In this document: positions 1-8,568 of the stretch, piece by piece | Numbering within the stretch: the first letter of the stretch is position 1 | Layout of the letters: each line of letters begins with the position of its first letter | NCBI RefSeq assembly: GCF_001632365.1 | Contig: NW_024468624.1 | Span: forward strand, 1 to 16,758 | Source of the DNA: Laetiporus sulphureus 93-53 | Taxonomy: Eukaryota; Basidiomycota; Agaricomycetes; Polyporales; Laetiporaceae | Direction: 5' to 3' | Length of the DNA: 16,758 nt | Program-made: the position numbers and the translations under genes | Notes under the pieces: model-generated | What the model was told of the DNA's origin: nothing | Seen by the model: only the letters and a program-made list of their open reading frames with translations | The model's database searches: none

Positions 1-53
1 GACTGGATGAAAGACGATGGTGCTGACGTGCTGTGCGTTCGGTTTGTTTGTAG

Positions 54-103
54 ATCTGGTTGACTTGTCTACCCCGGAGGAGTTCCCGCGTGCAGCGGGT
101 TAG
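54..103 (+). CDS. C-terminal last exon of an unidentified gene (5' partial)
   Basis: Bases 1-53 look like the end of an intron: a CTGAC branch-like motif lies about 25 nt before a T-rich tract ending in TAG at 51-53. Splicing there opens a frame beginning with a split codon (AT at 54-55) and coding for LVDLSTPEEFPRAAG before the TAG at 101-103. The residues are acidic and proline-containing, as at many protein C-termini, but I do not recognise the protein. Reading straight through from base 1 instead ends at a TGA just after the proposed acceptor. The rest of the gene lies to the left of the window. The call rests only on the splice signal and the plausible peptide. Confidence 0.4.
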
Positions 104-1216
104 CTCCGTGCATACCCTGTCTTGTTATGATTCCCACCGATCTGTGTTGCTGTTTGTGCTGCCTGCCTCTGCTGATGCTGTTGCTGCCTGCTTTGTCTAT
201 GCGATGCGTCCTAGTCTTGTCTTCTCTACCATCATAGGCGGCGCCCTGTGCACATTTGTCTGCATATATACCCCAACCTGCCCTCGCCCCGTCCCCGCCC
301 CCGTCTGCATCCCCGTCCCCATCACGACCGACTGACTGACTGACACGACAATGTCATCACCGTCGCCCGCAAATGTCACTGTCAACCGGCTGTCTCTCGA
401 CCCTGTACTTGGCGGTGTCTCGTACAAAGATGCCTCCGCGTTATATACCCGCTGATGGGCAGGTACGCCCGAGTGATCAATCCCTCCCTGCCGCCCGCCC
501 GCCCGTGCATTGGCGTGTCTTAGGCTCCTAGCCGATATGACGCATCAATCAGGCACAATGAAGCTGGAGGCGGGGGTTGGGGGCTGCTGCGGGAGCTAGT
601 GCTGGTGCCTGGAACTTGGAGCTTGGAGAGGAGGGCGTGGGGAGGGAGGCAAGGTCGCATGCATGCATACTTCAAGTTTTTTTTGTAGCGTTTGTTTTGC
701 TTTTATCTCGTTATTGGTTGTCTGGATTGGTCTTTGCTGGATGCGTGTTTTTGTACAGTAGGACATGGATGTGTGTGTTAATGTGTATCATACGCGGGAT
801 GCTATCGATGTATGTAACAAATGTTCAGCACAGGTTTTGGTTCAGTTGGACTTTTTTTGTAATAAATATGTATATTGTTCGGCGTCTGGGGTAGGCGCCC
901 TCCAGCTGAATCGGATAGTGTCAGATTCTATTTGCTCATTTGTGATGATCCAGGAAAGCTGTCTTGGCTTGCCGGATGGTGGAACGGATCGTTTGGTTTT
1001 TGAATCTGAAGGCTGCGAGTTCGACCTTCGCGGTGGGCTAGTGTTCTTTTTTACGTTCACAATCAGTTTTTGTTGCATGTTCGGCCACGTACAAAGCCTC
1101 CATAGAATGTGTATCCATCCGTAAGACAATCATCTTTGCTCTCTCTATCCAATCGCGAAAATAAATCAAGTCTGTCCAACATCTCCCTTCAACCGGGTGT
1201 GCACCACACACGATGC
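104..1216. other. Non-coding stretch, 3' flanks of two convergent genes
   Basis: About 1.1 kb with no supportable gene. It should hold the 3' UTR of the gene ending at 103 and that of the minus-strand gene ending at 1217. It contains C-rich low-complexity runs (around 280-320 and 480-510), a short ACTG tandem at 331-344, a G-rich stretch at 565-650, and a T-rich tract from about 670 to 870. Open frames here on both strands are short, overlap each other and show no recognisable motifs. Confidence 0.5.
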
Positions 1217-2898
1217 TCACTCATCAACTTCATCCCCATCCACCTCCAGCACAAACCTGGAATCCATCTCCGCGCCCGCCCGCGCCATCGTGTCCTCTTT
1301 CGCACAGACGTATCGGTGCAGCATGAAGTCCTCGTCCTCGCCCGTCTCTACCACCAGCACCATGCGCGCCCTGCCCAACCAACCGACAATAATCAGCCCA
1401 GAACAATAACTACAAGCAGAGTGATTGTGGGTGGGTGGAAAGGGGGCGTACCGATCATAGAGATGCTCGATGCCGAACGTGCGGCACGCCTGCATGAGCA
1501 CCTTCCCGACGGTGTGTCGCGCGCGCGTCTTGAACTGACACGCCTGGATGCCCGACGTGCCGTCGTCGTACTCGATCGAGACGACGAACCGGTCTTCGGC
1601 CGGGTTTGGCGTTGGTGCTGTTGAGTGTGAACTTTTGTGCGTTAGGGTAGGATGTTGGTGCGTAGGCTCACCGGTGGTCTGTGGTTGAGGAGTCAATGGG
1701 GTAGGTCCTTTCTTCGATCTCGTAGGAGAGTCGATTGGGCGGTCTGAGCAGCATGGCGTTAGAGTTGATTCGGGTGATCATGTTAATCGAGACCTACTTG
1801 ATATTGGCTTCACCCCTTGATTACTCGTTCCATTCGCCGCCACCGCTGACGTCAACGCGCTCAGCTTCACGGGCGATCGAAACGGTGTCCTCGGCGTATG
1901 CGTGAACTTCAACTGGCTCTCGAAAGCGTGGTTACGTTTCGGGGTGGCCAGCGACGACAGCTTCAATTGGCGTACGCTGGAGGAAAGTGGACGTTTGGAT
2001 TCGTCGACGAAGAGCGCCTCCGCCCAATTCGGGCTGGGGTTCGCTCTCTTGGATACGGTATTGTTTGCTTCTTTCTTGATTACAATGTCTGGCTCCTCCT
2101 GGAGTTTGTCCCGCCTGGGGGTGGCCTTCAATGCCTTCTTATCTTTCTCCGCGCCTTTTGACTCGTCTTGCAAATTATACTGCTTCGACGCTGCATTCTG
2201 TGCCTTTTTCTCCTTCTCCGGCGTGCTGTGCTCATCCTGAAACTCATCCTCCTCCTCGTCCTCCTCCTCAGAGTACACACTCCCACGCGACGTACCCTTG
2301 CTCTTGCTGGGAGAGGCGATGACTCCCCGTACTTCCTCTTCCTCATCCTCGTCCTCAACGTTCGTCGCGCTCAGACTCACGTCCAGATCCAACTTGCCCA
2401 ACAGCGCTGACGCGGGGGCAAATCCTGAATTCGACACGAGAGACAACCGGGAAAGCCGCCTGTTTCTCCCCTCAGACAGGACGCGCGGCGAGGGGCGCGC
2501 GCCGTGCTCGTGTGTTATCACTCGCGACGCGCTCTCCGCTGCCGTCGAAGTCAACGTGTTGCTTGACGTCCGGGAAGAGGTGGTGCGCGTCTCGACGGAG
2601 ACGGATGCGAGCACGCGACGGATGCCCTCCCACGCATCGGCGTGGATGCGGACTTTCTGTCCTGCACAGCCCGCGAGGCCGTGCGTCACCAGACAGAGCT
2701 CGCCATCCAGGGAGAATTCCTGCTGGGCAGTTTTGATCGCATCCTGCGAGGGCATCAGAAATGCACTGGAAGTTGGGCATAGCAAACAGGTACCTCGTAG
2801 GTTTCCGGCAGTGGCAGGAGGACATGCTCAGACCCATGGAAGAGGACAATGAGCTCTGCGGAAGAGCGGGTGTCTGCGTCTGTACACCTGAATAGCAT
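1217..2898 (-). CDS. Conserved-looking hypothetical protein, two compact end domains around an acidic disordered linker (480 aa)
   Basis: Five exons: 2898-2794, 2743-1798, 1743-1672, 1617-1452 and 1370-1217. Introns are 50, 54, 54 and 81 nt, all GT-AG; those at 1744-1797 and 1618-1671 have a CTAAC branch motif. Exons sum to 1443 nt with one open frame. The ATG at 2898 has A at -3. Residues 1 to about 88 form a compact, hydrophobic-patterned domain (LIVLFHGSEHVLLPLP, then VRIHADAWEGIRRVL). Residues 90-383 are low-complexity, rich in Ser, Lys and Pro, with acidic runs near 165-172 and 194-206. Residues 384-480 form a second compact domain (RFVVSIEYDDG, GKVLMQACRTFGIEHLYD) with an acidic tail. 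The strand-helix pattern of both ends could fit a ubiquitin-like or PB1-like fold, but that is only a guess. I do not recognise the family. It is head-to-head with the penta-EF-hand gene. Confidence 0.75.
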
Positions 2899-3354
2899 GC
2901 TAAGTGGATGGAAGGAACGAAGAGTTCGAGCGTCGTGGCGCGCGTGTGGCGTATGTCGGACGCGGTTCGACTCCTGGGCACGTGATGGCGTGTCTGTGTC
3001 GTGATCGTGATCGGTTCGATTCAGGCTCCCTCGAAGGATCCATCTTCTGTACGTACGCAGCCTTGCCACCTCAGAACTCGGCAGGCATATCGATGCAGTG
3101 CTCTACTCCTACCTGCTGTGCAAAATTCTGGACTCAGAACCTGGATATCTGAAAAATGGACCACGCTCAGGAGCTGGCCGCACTGCCGCCTTACTCACGC
3201 TGTGGTAGGCTTGGCACTGCGCCCTGGTTGTGGACAAGCGCGCCAAGAAGCGGTGCATTCCTGTCGACGCTCGTCAGGAGTACAAAGTCGTCTTCAGAGT
3301 CTCCTTGACGAAGCATCTTTCCCCGACACACTCTATCCAGCAGCACAGAACAGC
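2899..3354. promoter_or_regulatory. Shared divergent promoter region
   Basis: This 456-bp gap separates the start codons of two head-to-head genes (2898 on minus, 3355 on plus), so it must carry both promoters and both 5' UTRs. A CACGTGAT motif, fitting the bHLH E-box consensus RTCACGTG on the minus strand, begins at about 2979. No clear TATA box is visible. Two GGTTCGA-type motifs near 2964 and 3014 do not belong to a tRNA. Confidence 0.45.
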
Positions 3355-4434
3355 ATGTCCTACGGAGGCGGATACGGTGGCGGTTATGGTGGTGGTGGAT
3401 ACGGCGGGGGTGGGGGCTATGGAGGCCAATACAGCGGCGAACCAGGCGGATTCGCGCCTCAACGCCCGCCGCAGGGTCCTCCTCCTGGTGCGGACCCTCA
3501 GTGAGTGTGCAATATCCTGCGGAGAGAAAAATGCGCGCGCTAATATGTGTGGGTGTGCAGGCTGTGGCAGTGGTTCATCTCGGTCGACGCTGACCATTCG
3601 GGGCAGATCAGCGTGCACGAGCTCCGTGAGTTGTTTGAAGATGTTATTTAAATCATTGTTCCTCAGGTCTGAATGTAATTTTGTGGCTTGCAGAGAAGGC
3701 GTTGATCAACGGCGATTGGTCGCGTAAGTGTGATCATCCATTTGAATGAATTGTGGTTCGGAGACTGACATCATCGCGCACAGCGTTCGATCTTGACACT
3801 GTTAAGATGTTGATGACAATGTTTGTGCGTTGTACGTTCGTCTGATCCAAGTCGTTGCTCTGATCATATTGAGCAGGACTCTGACCGGAGTGGTACGATT
3901 GGCTTCAACGAGGTAACGCTTCGTCCACTCGTTCTCAGACGGACTCTAGCTCATTTCTACCGCGAAGTTTTCCGGCCTGTGGAAGTACATCAAGGTACGC
4001 TAATTATGTTCGCCAATCCGCAACTGTCTGACCGACCATCCCAGGACTGGCAAAACGTCTACCGACACTTCGACCGGGACCACTCCGGCTCGATCGACGT
4101 GCGCGAACTGCGCGATGCGCTCACGCAGTTTGGGTACAACCTCTCGCCGCAGCTGCTCCAGCTCGTCGAGCGCAAGTACGGTGAGTTTCTCCCCCTCCAC
4201 TCTCTCGCGCACATCCCGCTGACCTGGGCAGATATCACTGAAGGACCCGGCGTGGGCAAGTCAGGCTCCGCGGGAACGGATGGGCCGCCGGGGATCACGT
4301 TCGACCGCTTCGTGCGCGCGTGCGTCGCGGTGAAGCAGCTCACGGAGTCGTTCCAGCGCCTCGACACGGACCGCGATGGGTGGATACAGATCAATTATGA
4401 GCAGTTCATGAAGACGATACTGAGCTTGCCGTAG
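3355..4434 (+). CDS. Penta-EF-hand calcium-binding protein (peflin / ALG-2 / fungal Pef1 type)
   Basis: Eight exons: 3355-3500, 3561-3625, 3694-3723, 3784-3824, 3877-3912, 3968-3994, 4045-4180 and 4232-4434. Introns are 50-68 nt and GT-AG; exons sum to 684 nt (227 aa). Residues 1-48 are a Gly/Tyr/Pro-rich tail like that of peflin and ALG-2. EF1 has loop DADHSGQISVHE (58-69), EF2 DSDRSGTIGFNE (95-106) and EF3 DRDHSGSIDVRE (125-136), all with acidic ligands at loop positions 1, 3 and 12. EF4 carries a Gly/Pro-rich insertion and looks unable to bind calcium. EF5 (DTDRDGWIQINY, from 205) lacks the position-12 acid, as is usual where this hand serves dimerisation. The C-terminus FMKTILSLP matches the family ending. 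By family, it is a cytosolic calcium-dependent adaptor in membrane traffic or repair. The ATG has A at -3. The family call is firm; peflin versus ALG-2 orthology is not settled. Confidence 0.92.
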
Positions 4435-4991
4435 GGTCAGACAAGACGTGAGTGGTTTAGCGATGGGTGATGTGGTGGGAATAGCTGATGCAGGAAACAG
4501 GAATCGGTGGACGCAGTGTATTAGTATGGACCAAACTCCCGTTCTTTAGTTGACAGGACTGGCCTATGTGTACCCTCACGTTGAATTGAAAGCGTTCAAA
4601 TGACGTTCATGTCTAACAGAGACGGTTTGTCTGATCGATGATAGGTATGTAGAGCCGACGTGTGGTAACAGTGGGATGTCACGAGAGCCCGGTGGTCTCC
4701 TCAGGTCTTTCGTACTGTATAGAGGTCAACGACGTAAACGAGTGTCGCGTATAGTAAGCAACGGCGGGAACGCCTGCGATTGAGTCGCAAAAGTGTTGCT
4801 CGAAAGCCAACAGAGCAAGACCTTCATCATGTGCGGAATGCATTACGGCTCATGATATACGATGTGCGGCTTTTGATGATCCTCCATGGTGCATTTCTTG
4901 TGTGAGAATTGCATGTATGCTTCACTGAAAGCTTTAAGGCGCCGTGGAGGTCTTCGAATGGGCGCTGCGAACCAACACCGCAAGCCCGGGT
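4435..4991. other. Tail-to-tail intergenic region with a candidate 3'-UTR intron
   Basis: This 557-bp gap lies between the convergent stops of the penta-EF-hand and ABC genes and should hold both 3' UTRs. Bases 4448-4493 look like a 46-nt intron in the penta-EF-hand 3' UTR: GTGAGT donor, GCTGATGC branch-like motif and CAG acceptor, 13 nt after the stop codon. Nothing else coding is supportable. Confidence 0.4.
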
Positions 4992-6863
4992 TCACTTCAC
5001 CTCATGCGCTTCCCCATCCTTCAACAGCAGCCTCTGCAGGCCCTCCTGCCGAGTCCACGGCACCTCCTCCTCAAAATGGTTGATAATCACACATGCCTGC
5101 GTCGGCAACAGCCCTCGACCGCCATCCGCCAAATACCTCCGCACCGCCTGCACCATCCCATCGTCCATCCCAGACCACACCTCATCGAGCAGCACGAGCT
5201 GCTGCCGGCCCACCAGCGCGCGCATCAGCAGCACGATCGACTGCTCGCCAGGCGAGAGGTCCACGAAATGGCGCTTCGCGAACGCCTTGTCCTCCTCCGC
5301 CTCGTAGTCGCCGTCCGCCACGCGGCCCGCCCACGAACGGGGCCCGAGGCCTTCGAGCACCTGCCACATCCGGCGGACGCGCCACGTCTCGACCCTCCCA
5401 GCAGGCTCGAGCGACGTGCCATCTGCATTCATCCCAACGTGCAGTCGCCCGCGCGGCACGAACTCGCCGTGGAAGCCCGTTCCGACGACGTCCCACACTG
5501 TCATGCCCGGCCGCCGCGGGAACGCGTGGTGTAGCTCGGGCGAGGTGCGCCCGATGCGCCCGTTGAGCGCCACAGTCGGCCAGCTGTCGCGCTGTCGTCC
5601 CAATATGCGCAGGCAGTCGGCGTGTGTGAACGACTGCGGGTGCTCGCCAGTGATCATGGCGAGGAGCGTCGTCTTTCCAGCACCATTGTCGCCCATCAGG
5701 TGCCAGCGTGAGTTTTCGTGGATCGTCCAGTTGACGTTTTTGAGCACCTGACGGTCGCCGTAGCTGAGGTTGAGATCAGAGACGCGGATGATCTCGTAGC
5801 CGAGCTTTCGCTCGCCTTGCTGGGTGGTGTGGTGGAGCCCCAGATTGGCCCGGAACTTCCCTTCGATCTCCGAGGCAAGCTCCTGCTTTGTCCCTGTCAG
5901 GACCGTGTGTTCGGATGTGACCAAGGCGACATGGGTGATCCAGTCAGGAAGAGGATCATTTGGACGCATCCCGAGAATAACGTGCGGGTTGCTCGGATCC
6001 GAAGAAAAGTGCAACCTGCGCAGGAATCTTACAAGTAAGGAACGCGTATCGACATCGAGCCCCGCTAACGAGTAGACAGAATGAATCAGCATCTCGTCGT
6101 CTCCGAGGCGATGCAACTCACTTAACGGCTCATCCAACAGAAGCAGCGAAGGCTGGCGCAATAGCGCTTTCGCAATCCGCACCAGACGCATCTGTCCGTT
6201 ACTCAGTGCAACGACAGGGAGCTCTAAAAGCTTTGATAGGCCAAGGTCACGGATAAGCTTTTTGAACAGCGTCTGCTTCTTCGAATGTGTAGATCCGTCG
6301 ACGCGCCTCCTTTCGTGCAAAGAAGGGATGGCCAGTTTGTCTGTCGACGGGCCGGATTCAGTGAAGTAGGCCTCCCGCAGCGTCTTCTTGTCACCGTCAC
6401 GGATAGCCCCGTACCGAGCGGTGTAGTCATAGAACTCTGCTCCCGGCGTATTTCGACCACTGCTCACAAGCACTACGTGTGAGGCGAGGTCTTTGTGCTT
6501 GATAAAAGGGAATATGCCATCTGGAGGGAAAGGATCAATCCGCCGCTGACCTATCAGAGCTTTCAGCAAAGTGCGCTTGCTGCTGCCATAGCCAGCGGTG
6601 ACGATGGCCCATGCCTCATTTGGCCGAACAGTCCAGGAGACGTCTCGCAAGAGAGGCTCGGATATGCCACTGGAGTCCCCGAGAGAGTAGATGGAGGACT
6701 TGGGTATGTGGAGGATGAGCGCGGAAGAATGTTCTGATGTCGGTGCAGAGGAGCGGTGATCAGTGTTCTGCGATATCGTTGCAGCTTCCTCGCTATAACA
6801 ACGGACGAAAGACAGTCGGTGCAGCAGGCGTATAGGTGGACGAAAGCATGCTAGGTTGAACAT
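4992..6863 (-). CDS. Double ABC ATPase, probably mitochondrial (YDR061W / ModF-like)
   Basis: Two exons, 6863-6122 and 6064-4992, joined over a 57-nt GTGAGT...TAG intron with a CTGAT branch motif; 604 aa. The intron is in frame and stop-free, but removing it restores the D-loop DEPLTGLDVDTR, which decides the model. Residues 1 to about 24 are Arg-rich, lack acids and end RCYS, a typical mitochondrial presequence. ABC domain 1 has a degenerate Walker A (GYGSSKRT, 91-98), signature LSNGQ (220-224) and Walker B LLLLDEP (240-246). ABC domain 2 is canonical: GDNGAGKTT (372-380), LSPGEQ (517-522), LVLLDE (537-542) and a switch His (577). No membrane segments are present. The layout matches soluble tandem ABC proteins such as yeast YDR061W and bacterial ModF/PhrA; the substrate or partner is unknown. 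A five-codon upstream frame overlaps the start codon. Confidence 0.88.
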   Translation of the reverse strand: MFNLACFRPPIRLLHRLSFVRCYSEEAATISQNTDHRSSAPTSEHSSALILHIPKSSIYSLGDSSGISEPLLRDVSWTVRPNEAWAIVTAGYGSSKRTLLKALIGQRRIDPFPPDGIFPFIKHKDLASHVVLVSSGRNTPGAEFYDYTARYGAIRDGDKKTLREAYFTESGPSTDKLAIPSLHERRRVDGSTHSKKQTLFKKLIRDLGLSKLLELPVVALSNGQMRLVRIAKALLRQPSLLLLDEPLSELHRLGDDEMLIHSVYSLAGLDVDTRSLLVRFLRRLHFSSDPSNPHVILGMRPNDPLPDWITHVALVTSEHTVLTGTKQELASEIEGKFRANLGLHHTTQQGERKLGYEIIRVSDLNLSYGDRQVLKNVNWTIHENSRWHLMGDNGAGKTTLLAMITGEHPQSFTHADCLRILGRQRDSWPTVALNGRIGRTSPELHHAFPRRPGMTVWDVVGTGFHGEFVPRGRLHVGMNADGTSLEPAGRVETWRVRRMWQVLEGLGPRSWAGRVADGDYEAEEDKAFAKRHFVDLSPGEQSIVLLMRALVGRQQLVLLDEVWSGMDDGMVQAVRRYLADGGRGLLPTQACVIINHFEEEVPWTRQEGLQRLLLKDGEAHEVK

Positions 6864-6868
6864 AGCAT
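6851..6868 (-). promoter_or_regulatory. Upstream ATG with a five-codon frame overlapping the ABC start codon
   Basis: An ATG at 6868, five bases before the main ATG at 6863, opens an out-of-frame five-codon frame (MLCST) that stops at TAG, 6853-6851, inside the main coding sequence. If the transcript starts upstream, as expected, ribosomes meet this ATG first. It could lower initiation at the main start or be bypassed by leaky scanning. Confidence 0.4.
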
Positions 6869-7282
6869 ACCAGACGATGCTAGATGGAAGGTACGGACAG
6901 TGTTCCGCACTACTGGGTGGCTATAATTTTGCGCAGATACTAGGATTGCCGTATAGAAATGGACGCCGATTGCAAGCGTTCGTGAGCGTGAGCGATAGAG
7001 GTTTTGCGATTTTCTGAGGTGGGTGAGTTGAATCGTGGAGCGTGAATTGAATGGCGGTGTTCCTGCTGCAAGAGGGATGGCACGTCTTGATCACAAGCTG
7101 CTGCTCCGAAGGAAGGATTTATTAGACGGGCAAAATAAGTACGGGCAAGTGGCAAGTGACTCGGAGCAGACGCGATCGAGCCGATCAGTAAACCGTCTGC
7201 TTAGTCAGCAATACAATTTCTCATCGGACACCAAACAACTATTCCTCAACTTATTGGTTTGCGCAAATCAATGCCGCATACG
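6869..7282. other. ABC gene upstream region, no gene seen
   Basis: About 410 bp between the start of the ABC gene and the first repeat element. It should hold the ABC promoter. Short open frames occur on both strands but carry no recognisable domain and no consistent splice structure. Confidence 0.45.
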
Positions 7283-7750
7283 GTACACCTGCTCATAACG
7301 CATAATGTCGGTGCCCAGGTTTGGCTATGCATTATGAGGTAGTATGCATTACCAGGCTGTCACATAGTGTGACGTTGAGTGACTATGCGTGACTTTTCAA
7401 GGTAGGGCTGTCACGCACACAAAATAGGCCTCACATTTCACCAGATTATTACTCCTTTTTTGCGACAAACCTGGTTTAGTACCCCCAAATTTGGACATAA
7501 ACATAATTTATAAACATAATTATGGGACAAAAATGGTGTTATGCGTCCTGTATAACCTTCAATGCACGTGAAATTTCCTAGTTAGATATTATTCTCACGA
7601 TATCATAATGCATAATGCCGCGTTTTAGGTATGCATTATGCGGTATGAGATCTCATGCATAATTTGGCGGGCACCAACTCCGTGCCCACATGGAGCTATG
7701 CGTTATGAGGTGTTATGCACTATGAGGGAATGCATTATGAGCAGGTGTAC
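7283..7750. mobile_element. MITE-like element with 20-bp terminal inverted repeats
   Basis: The ends 7283-7302 (GTACACCTGCTCATAACGCA) and 7731-7750 are inverted copies with one mismatch in 20. If the ends are taken as CACCTG...CAGGTG (7286-7747), a TA dinucleotide flanks both sides, fitting a Tc1/mariner-like TA duplication, though a TA is weak evidence. The element is AT-rich, codes for nothing recognisable and is full of copies or near-copies of the octamer GCATTATG in both orientations (around 7300, 7327, 7344, 7604-7618, 7632, 7655, 7698, 7713 and 7731). Subterminal blocks 7311-7357 and 7682-7728 also resemble each other as direct repeats, beginning GTGCCCA and sharing GCTATGCRTTATGAGG. 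This layout suggests clustered transposase-binding sites in a non-autonomous element. Confidence 0.65.
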
Positions 7751-7857
7751 TGTACATCGATCTGTATCTGCATATCGCCGTGATGGCTCGGGGGCTAGAG
7801 TTGTGGCTTATATTCTCTGATCGAAAAGGTGCCACTGGAACGGTTGTCGCATTAGTA

Positions 7858-7966
7858 GGCGTGCTCAATTCTTAGAGTTCGGCACGCCAGTTCAGTTCGT
7901 CGACCTCAAATACCAAGGGGACGGCGATGCCGAGCAGATGCCGAGTATTATGTAAGCCAAGTGGCT
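7858..7966. repeat. Left terminal inverted repeat of the 706-bp element
   Basis: It matches the reverse complement of 8455-8563. Identity is complete from 7858 to 7916. Beyond that there are roughly six substitutions and one single-base gap. Confidence 0.85.
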
Positions 7967-8454
7967 CGTGGGAACGCTAGGCAGGGAACAGGAGTGGCGA
8001 GATTATTTCCGAAGGATTGCTTTACATTTTCTCGATTTTTATTGCCATCTCCCGTCGCACCTTCCCTCAGGCTCTGGTTTACCATGGATTGCAACATGTA
8101 TGCACAGAGTTGCTTAGCCTGAATGTTAAAATGCTTCCAAGCAATAATTACACAGACTATCTCAGCACATTTGATGACAGCAATATGCAGGACCATGCAG
8201 TAGCTGCTGTCAATGTCATTATTGTTCCTCATCTATGTTGTGACTTTGTGAGAGTGAGATACACAGCCATTCGTCACTGTGATCCCCACCGAGGTTGTCT
8301 GCAGCTGGACACCACAAACCGTGAGAAGATTGTGGGTGTGCAGTCTTCTTTTCAGGGATGTCCGCATCGCAATTTGGGGTTTACACAAGCAGCAATTCAC
8401 ACAAGAAATGTAGGAATGTCCCAAAGATAGAATTAACTGCCGGACATCTCAACA

Positions 8455-8563
8455 GCCACATTTGCTTATGTAATTCTCGGCATTTGCTCGGCATCGCCGT
8501 TCCTTTGGTATTTGAGGTCGACGAACTGAACTGGCGTGCCGAACTCTAAGAATTGAGCACGCC
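8455..8563. repeat. Right terminal inverted repeat of the 706-bp element
   Basis: This is the partner of 7858-7966 and is followed immediately by TAGTA at 8564-8568, repeating the five bases before the left arm. Confidence 0.85.
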
Positions 8564-8568
8564 TAGTA

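Larger units (their letters stand above)
7858..8563. mobile_element. Non-autonomous DNA transposon with about 109-bp inverted repeats
   Basis: The 706-bp unit is bounded by long inverted repeats (7858-7966 and 8455-8563). They are identical for the outer 59 bp and differ at only a few positions further in. It is flanked on both sides by TAGTA (7853-7857 and 8564-8568), a perfect 5-bp candidate target duplication. Each end begins GGCGTGCTC and repeats the terminal heptamer inverted about 17 bp in (GCACGCC at 7882-7888), so each arm can fold on itself. The interior (7967-8454) holds open frames up to about 137 codons, none with a transposase signature I recognise. The arms have diverged little, which suggests fairly recent insertion. 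The superfamily is uncertain: long arms recall Mutator-like elements, but a 5-bp duplication is not their usual 9 bp. Confidence 0.8.

Noticed and set aside
331..344. ACTG tandem repeat
   Set aside because: Only about 3.5 copies of a 4-bp unit; too short to be informative.
2298..2852. Plus-strand 184-codon frame antisense to the 480-aa gene
   Set aside because: It opposes a coherent spliced minus-strand model and shows no domain or splice structure of its own.
2960..3030. GGTTCGA-type tRNA B-box motifs at about 2964 and 3014
   Set aside because: The flanking bases do not form a T-arm stem, and no matching A-box, anticodon arm or acceptor stem was found.
4944..5566. Long plus-strand open frames antisense to the ABC gene
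   Set aside because: They are by-products of GC-rich third positions in the minus-strand coding sequence. The minus frame carries Walker B, signature and D-loop motifs; the antisense products are low-complexity.
7858..8563. Palindromic or CRISPR-like array
   Set aside because: There are two long inverted copies at the ends of one unit, not regularly spaced direct repeats, and the flanking TAGTA duplication indicates transposition.
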